Origin: Negativicutes bacterium
GTDB taxonomy: Bacteria > Bacillota > Negativicutes > JAAYSF01
Assembly (NCBI GenBank): GCA_028707635.1
Contig: JAQWAQ010000001.1
Span: forward strand, 1-51,335
Length of the DNA stretch: 51,335 nt
Direction: 5' to 3'
Position numbers and translations under genes: made by a program. Positions 9,807 to 19,768 of the stretch are shown here, piece after piece; within the stretch, counting starts at the first letter, position 1; every line of letters starts with the position of its first letter. Under the pieces are notes generated by a model. The model had not been told where the DNA came from, made no database searches, and saw nothing but the letters and a program-made list of their open reading frames with translations.

Positions 9807-11224
9807 AAGTAACTCCTTTGATTAAACTTACCATTATCCTTTAATGTAATGTTTTCTATAAATTCAATCTGTCTCGGCACCTTATAAAGCGATAATCTTT
9901 CCATACAATGCCGTTTTACATCCGTCTTACTCAGTGTTGCGTGCTTGTCTAACTTAATATAAGCAACGGGAATTTCACCGCGCAAAGCATCCGTCTTTCC
10001 GATCACTTCCGCATAACTCACTCCTGGTAATTGGTATAAAACACTTTCAATCTCATAAGGTGTTACTTTTAAACCATCAACATTAATAATCACTTTATTT
10101 CTACCTGTTATATAGAGATACCCATTCTTATCTATATACCCTAAATCTCCAGTTCGAAGCCACCCATTTTCAATACCTGAATCGCTAATCTGCTCTCCAT
10201 ACAGATAGCCCATCATTACATTGGGGCCTCTGAGGAAAATCTCCCCTTGTTCGTCCTGAATATTACAGAAATCAATCTCAACACCATGTCGTATTTTTCC
10301 GGCAGATCCCAGAATCGGAATCTGATCTGCGGGCATCTCTGTCGAATCCATCGCTTCCGCAAGACCATAATTCTGATATATGTTACAGCCAAACTTATTT
10401 TGAAACAATTCTTGTGTTCTAGGACTCAAATACGAGCCAAGACTTGACGCGCCGCGGAGACCTCTAAATACTTGAATTCTATCAATGCCTTCAATCAGTA
10501 TCTGATATATTCCAGGGGTACCCCACAGCCACGTGATCTGATATCTTTCTAAATAGGCTAGCAGTGTTTTAATGGCAAACGTCTTCATGGAAATAATAGT
10601 AGCTCCCATACCAATCGCTAATAAAACTTTAATGATCCGATAGGTAAAAGGGATACAACAGACAAATACATCTTCAGATAAGCAATGTGTTCCCGGATGT
10701 TCAAGCCTCCACGTTAAATTCTTTTGGGATAATAAGACTGGTTTGACCTGACCTGTTGTCCCGGAAGTAAACCTTATCTGACCATATTCAGCGCTGCTGG
10801 GAGGTTTCACCTTCCCCCAACTCTTAGTGCCTATATCTGCCGTAATTAATGTGACAGAATATCCTGACAAGTGTTTTCTTAATACATGATAACCAGTCTG
10901 ATCGACAACGATTTTATAAGTATCAATACTTGCGCACATCTTCTGTATTTCAGCGATCGTACTCTTAGGCCCTATCGTTACCGGTATTGCACCAATATAA
11001 GAAAGTGCAAAATAAGCAGCCAAAAATTCCGGGCCATTTAATGCATAAATAACAACACGATCATTGGCCTGGATCGAATTTTGGGAGAAGTTAGCCATAT
11101 TTCTGATCATCATTCGATAAAGTTGAGAATAAGTAATCGTTCCAAACTCTCCGATCAGAACTGGTTTGTCTGGAAACTGATCGAGGGCACGGATAAACAA
11201 CTCAATCACATGCAAGAAAATCAT
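9803..11224 (-). CDS. AMP-dependent synthetase/ligase (acyl-CoA synthetase-like)
   Basis: RFTSGTTGQVKPVLLSQKN, YQNYGLAEAMDSTEMP, GWLRTGDLGYIDKNGYLYITGRNKVIINVDGLKVTPYEIE. Listed ORF extends to 11272 but its first codons lie in a dispersed repeat; start probably 11224 or the nearby TTG. Confidence 0.85.
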   Translation of the reverse strand: MIFLHVIELFIRALDQFPDKPVLIGEFGTITYSQLYRMMIRNMANFSQNSIQANDRVVIYALNGPEFLAAYFALSYIGAIPVTIGPKSTIAEIQKMCASIDTYKIVVDQTGYHVLRKHLSGYSVTLITADIGTKSWGKVKPPSSAEYGQIRFTSGTTGQVKPVLLSQKNLTWRLEHPGTHCLSEDVFVCCIPFTYRIIKVLLAIGMGATIISMKTFAIKTLLAYLERYQITWLWGTPGIYQILIEGIDRIQVFRGLRGASSLGSYLSPRTQELFQNKFGCNIYQNYGLAEAMDSTEMPADQIPILGSAGKIRHGVEIDFCNIQDEQGEIFLRGPNVMMGYLYGEQISDSGIENGWLRTGDLGYIDKNGYLYITGRNKVIINVDGLKVTPYEIESVLYQLPGVSYAEVIGKTDALRGEIPVAYIKLDKHATLSKTDVKRHCMERLSLYKVPRQIEFIENITLKDNGKFNQRSYL

Positions 11225-11232
11225 CCTCCACC

Positions 11233-11302
11233 ATAAAGTGAGACTTGATTTATATACTCCACCTGAATCCAAGCCAAACCGTCCCCAGGGATCTAGCCGT
11301 TC
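11233..11302 (+). repeat. Dispersed intergenic repeat, copy D (left half)
   Basis: ATAAAGTGAGACTTGATT...ACTCCACCTGAATCC...AACCGTCCCCAGGGATCTAGCCGTTC. Confidence 0.6.
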
Positions 11303-11402
11303 CCTACAAGTCTCCTACCAGACATGCGTTCGATTGCTAATCATCATCAGACATCAACTACCTTAATTTGTTATATTCCATTTATTTCCATAAAAACAGA
11401 CA

Positions 11403-11440
11403 AAAATCCTGCAGCTTTCATTGAATCTGCAGGATTTTTT
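11403..11440. terminator. Hairpin terminator downstream of FAD/Fe-S dehydrogenase
   Basis: AAATCCTGCAG...CTGCAGGATTTTTT. Confidence 0.7.
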
Positions 11441-11450
11441 AAGCTTTTTA

Positions 11451-14306
11451 TTATTTTCCGCTGGAGCAACGATCAACAAGGTACGCAATCGATTGATAGC
11501 TGATACCGCTTTGATCAGCTAAACCGATTTCACAGGTACGGCTATTAGAATACCCGCACTTGCAATCGGAAGGAATCGACTCCCGGAGATGGGCCAGTGC
11601 CGATTCGTTGAGTTCAGGCACTTCAAAGCCTTTATCACCGGCAAAGCCACAGCATTTGACTTTCCCAGGCATGATAACCTTTACAGCGCAGGCCTCGGCA
11701 ATCGCCTTAAACTTCTCGGCAAGACCCATTTTAGTCGCACTACAGGTTACGTGCACAGCTACCGTTTCAGGCGACTGCTTGATATCAAGCTTGTCAAGCA
11801 GATAATCATGAATAAACTCCACTGTGTCCAGGATGGTTAGCGGCTTATCCATGACCTTCTTCATGCGGTAAACACAAGGGCTGGTATCACAAAGCACAGG
11901 ATACTCCCCGTTATTGCTGTACTTAAGAAGAACCTCTTCCAGCTCAGCACTGAGTTCATCCGCGGTTTCAAAGTAACCCTTACTTTCAAATGGCATCCCA
12001 CAGCACAGAGCGTCCCTATTTGGTGGCATGATAACAGTGTAACCTGCCTTTTTAAGCAGCGACAGCATCACTTCCTGAAGTGAACGTTGATCGGGATCCT
12101 CTTTGGCTGGCCCCATTGTACGGCTCAGGCAGCTGGGGAAATAAACAATCTTTTGATTGTTAGCGGAAGGTAATGGAGCTTCCGGATTTGAGGCCACCTT
12201 AGGCAACCATTTATTCCATTTAGGCACTCGTCCACCACTTATCGAGCGGGCTGTTTTAGCAACACTGCCCATCGCACAAGTTCCCAGTGCCGTATGCGCC
12301 AGGTGAGCTCCGGCCAGTCCCAATTTCGCCAGTGATGTAACACCGCTGAAATTTTTAGCCATCAATCTAGCAATATTGCGGCTTCGCGGGGTGGTCTGCT
12401 CTGAACGAATCAATTTCGTAAAGCTCCCAGTGTTAATCGACAATGGGCAGTTCACTTCACAGAGTCCGTCGGTTGCGCAAGTTTCCTCGCCAAAATAAAC
12501 ATAATCTTCTTCTAAGCGACGTATTATCGCAGGATCACCGCCTGCTTCACGTAGACAGGCAATTTCACGCTGCACCGCAATCCGCTGACGCGGGGTGCTC
12601 GTTAGGTTATGTGAGGGACAGTTGGATTCACAAAATCCGCATTCCATACATTTGTCGACAAGATCATTCACCTGGGGCATCAATTTTAAATTCTCAAGAT
12701 AGACCCGTGGATTGTCAGTGATGACAACATCCGGATTGAGCATGTTGGCCGGGTCAAAAGCTCGCTTAATCTCTCTCATATATTTATAAGCAGTTTGACC
12801 CCACTCAAGCTCAACAAAAGGAGCCATGTTTCGTCCGGTACCATGCTCTGCTTTTAACGACCCGTTAAACTGCTCAACAACCATACTACAGACATCATTG
12901 ATAAAGTCTTCGTAACGCTTAATATCTTCAGGCCCATGAAAGGTCTGGGTAAAAACAAAATGCACATTTCCATCTAAAGCATGTCCGTAAATAATTCCTT
13001 CCTCATAACCATAATTGTTCATACATTCCCGCAGGGCGAGCACAGCATCGGCCAAGACTTCTTTAGGAAAAGCAACATCTTCAATGATTACTGAGGTACC
13101 TTGCGGGCGAATCCCACCTACTGCTGGATATACCCCGGCCCTGATTTTCCATAATTTTTCATACTCAGATTTTTTATCAGTAAACGCAATCGGGAAAACA
13201 ACAGGGATATCGGCGAGACATTCAATTGTCTTTTGAATGTTTTCCTCGAGCGCAGCCCTATCAAGCGATCTAATTTCCACCAGCAGTGCTGTTGCATTTT
13301 CATCTAAGTCTTTCAAATAGGCTGGCATTCCGGGACTGTCCTCTACCGAGCGAAGCGAAATACGGTCAAGCAGCTCGGCCGCAGCCACTAACGGACGCTC
13401 CAGCTTCATAACGGCCAGGCAGGCCTGTTTAATATCCGGGAAAATCATGAGCGCCGAAGCTTTATGGGCTGCCTCAACAACCGTGTTGTATGTGACTCCG
13501 GCAATAAACCCAAGTGTTCCTTCTGATCCAATCATCAGGTGGCTAATAATATCGATAGGATCATGATAATCAATAAAGGCATTAATCCCATAGCCGGTCG
13601 TATTTTTAATTTTAAACTTTTTCGCAATAAGACTCCGCAATTGGGAATCCGCATTGATTTCATCCCTGATGCGTTCAACCTCGGCAACCAATGCCTTATG
13701 ACTGTCAACAAAAAGTTGACACGATGCAGGATCTGCCGTATCTAAAGTAGAGCCGTCCGCAAAGATAATCTTCATGGCTGCAATCGTTTTATAACTGTTG
13801 TCGGCTGTACCACAACACATGCCGCTGGCATTATTCCCGGCAATCCCGCCGATCATAGCATAGTTGATCGATGCCGGATCAGGGCCAATCTTTCGGGCGT
13901 ACGACCGCAAATAATTGTTGGCTTCCACTCCTAAAATACCCGGTTCCAGCATAATGGTATCACCGCCATCGCCAATATGATAGTGATCCCAGCCTCCGGC
14001 TAATACCAAGAGAACTGAATCAGTAAGGGCTTGTCCTGACAGACTCGTTCCGGCAGCCCGAATGGTTACAGGCGTGTTAAGTTGACCTGCAATTTTGAGA
14101 ATAGAGGACACTTCCTCTGGTGTACGGACTTTGACAACCAATTTAGGCGTAATACGATACACACTGGCATCAACCCCGTAGGCGATTGTACGAATCGGAT
14201 CAGCAAAGATACGGTTTTTTGGAATAAAACCTGAAATTTGTTCGTAAAACTGACGATAATTTTTAGGAAGATTTGAAAAATCACTCTCCATCGTGCGCAT
14301 ACCCAT
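11451..14306 (-). CDS. FAD-binding oxidase fused to 4Fe-4S/CCG module (D-lactate/glycolate dehydrogenase-like)
   Basis: FAD domain (VTIRAAGTSLSGQALTDSVLL), CMECGFCESNCPS, CATDGLCEVNCPL, CCG-type cysteine motifs (CCGMPFESKGYF; CCGFAGDKGF). Confidence 0.9.
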   Translation of the reverse strand: MGMRTMESDFSNLPKNYRQFYEQISGFIPKNRIFADPIRTIAYGVDASVYRITPKLVVKVRTPEEVSSILKIAGQLNTPVTIRAAGTSLSGQALTDSVLLVLAGGWDHYHIGDGGDTIMLEPGILGVEANNYLRSYARKIGPDPASINYAMIGGIAGNNASGMCCGTADNSYKTIAAMKIIFADGSTLDTADPASCQLFVDSHKALVAEVERIRDEINADSQLRSLIAKKFKIKNTTGYGINAFIDYHDPIDIISHLMIGSEGTLGFIAGVTYNTVVEAAHKASALMIFPDIKQACLAVMKLERPLVAAAELLDRISLRSVEDSPGMPAYLKDLDENATALLVEIRSLDRAALEENIQKTIECLADIPVVFPIAFTDKKSEYEKLWKIRAGVYPAVGGIRPQGTSVIIEDVAFPKEVLADAVLALRECMNNYGYEEGIIYGHALDGNVHFVFTQTFHGPEDIKRYEDFINDVCSMVVEQFNGSLKAEHGTGRNMAPFVELEWGQTAYKYMREIKRAFDPANMLNPDVVITDNPRVYLENLKLMPQVNDLVDKCMECGFCESNCPSHNLTSTPRQRIAVQREIACLREAGGDPAIIRRLEEDYVYFGEETCATDGLCEVNCPLSINTGSFTKLIRSEQTTPRSRNIARLMAKNFSGVTSLAKLGLAGAHLAHTALGTCAMGSVAKTARSISGGRVPKWNKWLPKVASNPEAPLPSANNQKIVYFPSCLSRTMGPAKEDPDQRSLQEVMLSLLKKAGYTVIMPPNRDALCCGMPFESKGYFETADELSAELEEVLLKYSNNGEYPVLCDTSPCVYRMKKVMDKPLTILDTVEFIHDYLLDKLDIKQSPETVAVHVTCSATKMGLAEKFKAIAEACAVKVIMPGKVKCCGFAGDKGFEVPELNESALAHLRESIPSDCKCGYSNSRTCEIGLADQSGISYQSIAYLVDRCSSGK

Positions 14307-14546
14307 AAATAAAACACCGCCTTTTTTAATATTAAGGCTCTTTTAACATTCGCTATTAATTAGCCAGTACGATATGTAGGATTATTTCGCTAAATTTGTC
14401 AAAAAACCTCTTAACTTGTAATTACTTTCAGAGAAGTTTTATTCTTTTGTAAGCAAGTGCCTTTATTCCAGTAAAAACCGAATTATAATTATTAAAGGAA
14501 AGTAACAATACGAGGCGAACCAATCATGTAAAAGGGGGGGCTTTGC

Positions 14547-15458
14547 ATGAACGAATCAATGCGCAGCTATATGAAAGTCGGCCTGGTCCATTTTATGGCA
14601 TATCCTGAAACACTTAAAGGAGACGGGCCGATTGTAGAGACATTTAAAAAGATTGCTATCGATGATTACTTTGAAGTTGCTGAAATCACCTGGATAAAAA
14701 GCCGTGCCGTAAGAGAGCAAATAAAAAAGATGGCAAATATCGCCCACTTGGAAATTTCTTGCGCCGGTATGCCCCGGTTGCTGACAACTAAGCAGAATAT
14801 CAATTCTCTAGATGAAGATGAGCGCTTAAAAGCACTCGATACTTTAAAAGAGGGAATTGATCAAGCCTATGAACTGGGAGCAATCGGATTTGCCTTTATG
14901 AGCGGCAAATATCTGCCAGATAAACAGGAGGAGGCCTATCAAGCGTTAGTTAAATCAACGAAAGAGTTATGTGCTTACGCCAAAACAAAGGGAGATATGA
15001 AACTCTCCCTCGAGGTCTTCGACTACGATCTCGACAAATGCTCCTTAATTGGACCGGTCGCACTGACCAAAAGATATGCGGAAGAGATCTGTCAGGAATA
15101 TGATAATTTCGGTTTAATGGTCGACTTAAGCCACCTGCCGCAGCTGCGGGAAACAGCGGAGGAGTCGCTGATCCCTGTCAAAGATTATATCATCCATGCC
15201 CACATGGGGAATACTGTCGTGAAGGATCCATCTTGTCCCGCCTATGGGGACTCGCATCCATGGTTTGGCTTTCCAGGCGGCGAAAATGACGTAGATGAAC
15301 TGGTAACATACCTCAGGGTACTCTTATCGATCGGCTTCTTAAATAAAGAAAACCGGCCTGTCGTCAGTCTTGAAATTCGGCCTGTCGATGGCGAGGATCC
15401 CGACCTGCTTATTGCCAACGCTAAAAGAGTCTTAAATCGCGCCTGGGATCTGGTATAG
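14547..15458 (+). CDS. Sugar phosphate isomerase/epimerase-like TIM-barrel protein
   Basis: Xylose-isomerase-like motifs (LSLEVFDYDLDKCSLIGP, IIHAHMGNTV); strong RBS AAGGGGGGG. Confidence 0.8.
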   Translation: MNESMRSYMKVGLVHFMAYPETLKGDGPIVETFKKIAIDDYFEVAEITWIKSRAVREQIKKMANIAHLEISCAGMPRLLTTKQNINSLDEDERLKALDTLKEGIDQAYELGAIGFAFMSGKYLPDKQEEAYQALVKSTKELCAYAKTKGDMKLSLEVFDYDLDKCSLIGPVALTKRYAEEICQEYDNFGLMVDLSHLPQLRETAEESLIPVKDYIIHAHMGNTVVKDPSCPAYGDSHPWFGFPGGENDVDELVTYLRVLLSIGFLNKENRPVVSLEIRPVDGEDPDLLIANAKRVLNRAWDLV

Positions 15459-15464
15459 ACTTAT

Positions 15465-15607
15465 ATAAAGTGAGACTTGATTCAAATAGAGTTTTAACTC
15501 CACCTGAATCCTAGTCGAACCGTATCCAGGGACTTAGCCGCTCGCCTGTGCCCTTTAGGGTATGCTCCCTCTTGTAGAAGAAGAAGAGCGGCTTATCATC
15601 GGATAAA
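15465..15607 (+). repeat. Dispersed intergenic repeat, copy A (full length)
   Basis: ATAAAGTGAGACTTG...GTTTTAACTCCACCTGAATCC...CGAACCGTATCCAGGGACTTAGCCGCTC...GAGCGGCTTATCATCGGATAAA. Confidence 0.75.
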
Positions 15608-15650
15608 AAGCACTAGTCCCTTACCAATAATGGTCAAGGGCTAGTGCTTT
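15608..15650. terminator. Bidirectional hairpin terminator
   Basis: AAGCACTAGTCCCTTacc...tggtcAAGGGCTAGTGCTTT. Confidence 0.75.
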
Positions 15651-15673
15651 AAAAATATTTAACGGATTTTCCG

Positions 15674-16447
15674 TCACGCACCAATTATAAAACTGCGCAT
15701 TGATATTGACGCATTCTGCATATCGGTACAGGTAAACTTCAAATGATCAGTTTCCTCTTGCAAGGCAATCGCATAGAGCATCGGCAAATAGTGCTCATTG
15801 GTGGGCACCGCCATTGCGGCGTAAGGCAAATTCTCATAATGAATCAATCTTTCATGATCCCGAGACATTAATGCTTCTGCAACTAACTTATCGTTCTCCG
15901 CCGCCCAAGGATAGGTTTCGTTACCGTATAAACGAGAAAAATCTGACCTTGCAAGGTTATGTACAATATTACCACTGCCGACAATCAGAACCCCTTCCTG
16001 ACGCAAAGGGGCCAGCTTTTTCCCCATTTCATAATGATCTTGCGGAGACTTTCTCAAATCAAGACTCATTTCTAGAGTGGGGATATCCGCATTCGGATAC
16101 ATATGTTTCAATACAGCCCACGCAGCGTGATCAATTCCCCGCTGTGAATCGCCATAGACTTGCCCTTTGGTAATACCCTGGACTAAGGATGCTATTTCCG
16201 GTGACCCGGGACAAGGATACCCAATCTGATACAATTCTTCTGAAAAACCATAAAAATCATAGATTGTCGGCGGCATCTTAGCGGCTGTAATATAAGTTTG
16301 CCGAGTCTGCCAATGAGCCGATACGACAACAATAGCCTCTGGTTTAGGTAATGTATTTCCCAGCTCTGCCAGGCTACGGGTATAACTGTTATCTTCAACA
16401 ATATTAATTGGCGACCCATGCCCAATAAACAGCACCGGCATTTTCAC
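15674..16447 (-). CDS. ygiD: 4,5-DOPA dioxygenase extradiol-like (LigB superfamily)
   Basis: MPVLFIGHGSPINIVEDNSYT, VVVSAHWQT, GIDHAAWAVLKHMYPNADIP, NEHYLPMLYA. Confidence 0.85.
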   Translation of the reverse strand: MKMPVLFIGHGSPINIVEDNSYTRSLAELGNTLPKPEAIVVVSAHWQTRQTYITAAKMPPTIYDFYGFSEELYQIGYPCPGSPEIASLVQGITKGQVYGDSQRGIDHAAWAVLKHMYPNADIPTLEMSLDLRKSPQDHYEMGKKLAPLRQEGVLIVGSGNIVHNLARSDFSRLYGNETYPWAAENDKLVAEALMSRDHERLIHYENLPYAAMAVPTNEHYLPMLYAIALQEETDHLKFTCTDMQNASISMRSFIIGA

Positions 16448-16462
16448 TGGAATCCCCTCTTT

Positions 16463-16481
16463 TCGGATAAAGTGAGACTTG
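16463..16481 (+). repeat. Dispersed repeat, copy E: fused termini only
   Basis: TCGGATAAAGTGAGACTTG joins the right-end and left-end motifs. Confidence 0.45.
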
Positions 16482-16483
16482 TC

Positions 16484-17050
16484 TTATGCCTTTTTAGCTG
16501 CGTTTGTCGCAATCCACGCTTCAAATGACTCCATGAACTTTTTCAGAAAATCACGGGTACCCTCATTGACAAGAGCGCCATTGTCGTCAAAAAGAGCAGC
16601 CGCATTCCCGATATAGGCTTCGGGTTGCTGCATCGCAGGAACATTCAAGAAGACAAGCGCTTGCCGCAAGTGGTGATTGGCGCCAAACCCACTTAATCCT
16701 CCTGGCGATACGCTTACTACAGCCCCTGGTTTTCCGTCCCATACACTTTCTCCATAAGGTCTGGAACCAACATCGAGGGCATTCTTAATCACCGCGGGAA
16801 CAGAACGATTGTATTCCGGTGTTACAAAAAGAACCGCATCAAACTCCTTCATCCGCTCGCGAAATGCACCCCATGATGCCGGCGGATTGTTTTGATCATC
16901 AAAATCCTGATTGTACATTACAATCTCACCTAAAGCGACTTCCTCCATAGTATAAGATGCAGAAGCCAGTTCCATTAATGCCTTAGCCACTTGTCTGCTG
17001 TAGGAGGCTTTGCGAAGGCTCCCCACGAGCACTCCAATCTTTTTAGCCAT
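16484..17050 (-). CDS. NADPH-dependent FMN reductase
   Basis: MAKKIGVLVGSLRKASYSRQVA, FVTPEYNRSVPAVIKNALDVGSR; start 17050 after GGGAAGTGAAAAT. Confidence 0.88.
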   Translation of the reverse strand: MAKKIGVLVGSLRKASYSRQVAKALMELASASYTMEEVALGEIVMYNQDFDDQNNPPASWGAFRERMKEFDAVLFVTPEYNRSVPAVIKNALDVGSRPYGESVWDGKPGAVVSVSPGGLSGFGANHHLRQALVFLNVPAMQQPEAYIGNAAALFDDNGALVNEGTRDFLKKFMESFEAWIATNAAKKA

Positions 17051-17117
17051 ATTTTCACTTCCCTTTCTATTTGTTCTTTTCATAAGATATTGCGAATAAA
17101 TCACATACCCACTCGCA

Positions 17118-17396
17118 CTAAGAGATTTTCGAAACCACGGCAATTTGATACATGCAGCCCCCGGTCTCATTCAGTTTCTTAATTAACCCGTCTTCGTCAA
17201 ACACGCCGGGAGTAACGTCAAGGGTGATGATTGAACCTGCAGCGGTAGCCCCGGCACCTTTTTTACCCAGAGTTACATGGATAATTGGTTCACCGTAGCT
17301 TTTTAAATCGCGGATAATTTCTTCTGTAGAGCGTTCAGTGTCACCCACTTCAACACGGTACTGGTCAAGCTTCTGCGTAGTGTTCAATATAATCAT
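17118..17396 (-). CDS. Small conserved protein of unknown function
   Basis: MIILNTTQKLDQYRVEVGDTERSTEEIIRDLKSYG...; RBS AGGAAAGG; same strand as neighbours. Confidence 0.5.
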   Translation of the reverse strand: MIILNTTQKLDQYRVEVGDTERSTEEIIRDLKSYGEPIIHVTLGKKGAGATAAGSIITLDVTPGVFDEDGLIKKLNETGGCMYQIAVVSKIS

Positions 17397-17470
17397 TCCT
17401 TTCCTTTTTGTATACTGACTATTTCGATAAATCTGCTCCATTTTCCTTTAAAGAGCACCCATCATACACT

Positions 17471-18688
17471 TTAATGATGAGCCTGGCTCCACATAACCGA
17501 ATCATCACTGTATAACATCCTCGACAAGAGTAAAGCGCCGCCCAAGATCAATCCGGCAATAAGAACAACGCCTGGCCAGCCATACTGGGCCAAGAACAAT
17601 CCTCCGACCGTTCCGACAACGCTTGCTCCAAAATAGTAAAAAAGCAGATAGAGAGAAGCAGCCCTGGCCTTATCCCCCGGACAACACTTGCCGACCCAAC
17701 TGCTAGCAACAGAGTGACTGCCAAAAAAGCCAAAGGTAAAAACGGCCAGCCCGGCAATTTTGATAACCAAACTCGACATTAAGGTAATAAGACCACCACA
17801 AAGCATAATGAAGATTGAGAGCGAGAGAATTTTCGCAGGACCAAATCGGTCGGATAAACCACCCATAAAAGTTGAGCTAAACGTACCAATCAAATAGAGT
17901 GTGAATAAAGCTCCAACGGCAGTTTGGCTTAAGTTATAAGGCGGCGCCATCAATGGATAGCCAATATAATTGTAAACGGCCATAAACGCTCCTAAAATGG
18001 CGAACGCAATCACATAGAGCCGAATAATAATTGGATGACGCAAATTCTGTACCAAGTCACTCGCAATCGTCCGAAGTGAATGATGATGGGGTAAGAAATG
18101 TTTGGATTTAGGAATGGCCAGATAAAACCAAACACTGATTAATAAACCGACCAGTCCGATACTGGCTAAGGCAACTTTCCAAGAAAAAAAGTCTGTGATG
18201 GTACTAACGATAAGACGCGAGGATAAACCTCCAATTGATGTTCCACTAACATAGATTCCTATCACCAACCCTCTAATTTCGGGCGCAAATTCTTCATTGA
18301 TATAAGCCATTGCGATAGCCGGAAAACCGGCTGCGAATACACCCTGAGCCGCCCGACAAACAACAATGGTCGTAAAATCACTGCTAAGAGTAATTGGTAT
18401 GACCAAAAGAGCCGATCCCAATATGGAAATCACCATTGTTAATTTACGATCTAAGGACCCTGCTAAGCAGGCGATGGCAAACATCGCTACAGCCATTCCA
18501 CCACTGGCAAACGACATCGCCAAGCTAGATACTGCAGGCGTTAAATTAAACTCTCGCGAAAAAACCGGGATAAGTGGTTGTGTACAATAGATAACACCAA
18601 ATGCTGCAAGACTCCCCAGAAACAATGCCGAAATAGCCCGCCAATACTGTGGCGTACCTTTCTGAATATAGCTATTCACGCAAATCAA
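17471..18688 (-). CDS. MFS transporter (YnfM-like)
   Basis: Multiple TM segments and MFS motifs (GGLSDRFGPAKILSLS; RAAQGVFAAGFPAIAMAYI). Confidence 0.85.
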   Translation of the reverse strand: MICVNSYIQKGTPQYWRAISALFLGSLAAFGVIYCTQPLIPVFSREFNLTPAVSSLAMSFASGGMAVAMFAIACLAGSLDRKLTMVISILGSALLVIPITLSSDFTTIVVCRAAQGVFAAGFPAIAMAYINEEFAPEIRGLVIGIYVSGTSIGGLSSRLIVSTITDFFSWKVALASIGLVGLLISVWFYLAIPKSKHFLPHHHSLRTIASDLVQNLRHPIIIRLYVIAFAILGAFMAVYNYIGYPLMAPPYNLSQTAVGALFTLYLIGTFSSTFMGGLSDRFGPAKILSLSIFIMLCGGLITLMSSLVIKIAGLAVFTFGFFGSHSVASSWVGKCCPGDKARAASLYLLFYYFGASVVGTVGGLFLAQYGWPGVVLIAGLILGGALLLSRMLYSDDSVMWSQAHH

Positions 18689-18747
18689 CCTTTCAATACA
18701 GTTATGTCCGTCTCTCTCTATCGTATTCTATGATCTTTAATACGTCC

Positions 18748-18764
18748 AATGCATAATTAGCATT
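18748..18764. promoter_or_regulatory. Candidate LysR operator in divergent promoter
   Basis: AATGCATAATTAGCATT interrupted palindrome of T-N11-A type between divergent MFS and LysR genes. Confidence 0.35.
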
Positions 18765-18850
18765 GTAATGATGCCCACCATACATTAAAATAGTAGATAG
18801 TATCGTATGACTAAAAAATTCGCCAAACATAGCTTGAAGAGGTAGATCAA

Positions 18851-19759
18851 ATGGAATGGAATCAACTTGAATATTTTAAAACTGTAGCCGAATTACAGCA
18901 TTTTACCCAGGCAGCAAAAAAACTGGCCATTTCCCAATCAGCACTCAGCCGTTCAATTGCAAAACTGGAAGAAGAACTTGGCTTTCCTTTATTCGAACGC
19001 TATGGAAAAAAAATTCTCTTGAATAGCCACGGACAAATTTTTTTAGGCCACGTCGAACGGGCCTTACTGGAAATTTCCAAGGGCCGACAAAGCATCCTAG
19101 ATTTGATCAACCCCGAATATGGCAGTGTGTCTTTAGCTTTTCTACATTCCTTAGGATCTAACATCGTACCCAACCTTTTAGGTAAATTTCGCCAAAAATA
19201 TCCCAAAATTGAATTTAAGTTATCGCAAAATGGAACCTCCTTTTTATTAAAGCAACTGATAATGGGTGAAATTGACCTTTGTCTATGTTCACCCATGGCG
19301 AATCAAACCTCTATTGAATGGACCAATCTTTTTACCGAAGAACTTTTTGTCTGTGTCCCCTTGAACCATCGACTGGCAGGTCGGTCACAAATTACGCTTC
19401 ACGAAATTGCAACAGAACCCCTGATTACCTTCAAAAAGGACTATGGACTCCGCATTTTAACTGATCGACTTTTTCATGCCGCGGCCATACAGCCATTAGT
19501 CACTTTTGAAGGCGAAGAAATCATGACTGTTGCCGGTCTCGTCGACGCCCAGCTTGGTGTTGCTCTGATTCCTCATATTGCTGGCTTAAATAATGAGAAC
19601 ATTGTATTTTTACCAGTTTCCACTCCTAAATGTTCGCGTACAATCGGAATCGCGTGGAACAAAGATCGTTATCTATCACCTGTTGCCAAACGGTTTAAAG
19701 ATTTTGTTGTTGCATCGTTCTTACAAAAAGGAAAAGAACTCTCTACCGAACGTCGGTAG
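18851..19759 (+). CDS. LysR-family transcriptional regulator
   Basis: MEWNQLEYFKTVAELQHFTQAAKKLAISQSALSRSIAKLEEELGFPLFER wHTH. Confidence 0.9.
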   Translation: MEWNQLEYFKTVAELQHFTQAAKKLAISQSALSRSIAKLEEELGFPLFERYGKKILLNSHGQIFLGHVERALLEISKGRQSILDLINPEYGSVSLAFLHSLGSNIVPNLLGKFRQKYPKIEFKLSQNGTSFLLKQLIMGEIDLCLCSPMANQTSIEWTNLFTEELFVCVPLNHRLAGRSQITLHEIATEPLITFKKDYGLRILTDRLFHAAAIQPLVTFEGEEIMTVAGLVDAQLGVALIPHIAGLNNENIVFLPVSTPKCSRTIGIAWNKDRYLSPVAKRFKDFVVASFLQKGKELSTERR

Positions 19760-19768
19760 AGAGTTCTT
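19734..19768. terminator. Bidirectional terminator overlapping both convergent stop codons
   Basis: AAGAACTCTCTACCGAACGTCGGTAGAGAGTTCTT. Confidence 0.8.

Noticed and set aside
11225-11272. N-terminal extension of the AMP ligase (MDSGGVYKSSLTLWWR)
   Set aside because: Encoded by the dispersed repeat; no RBS; conserved protein begins near MIFLHVIELFIRALDQFPDKP.
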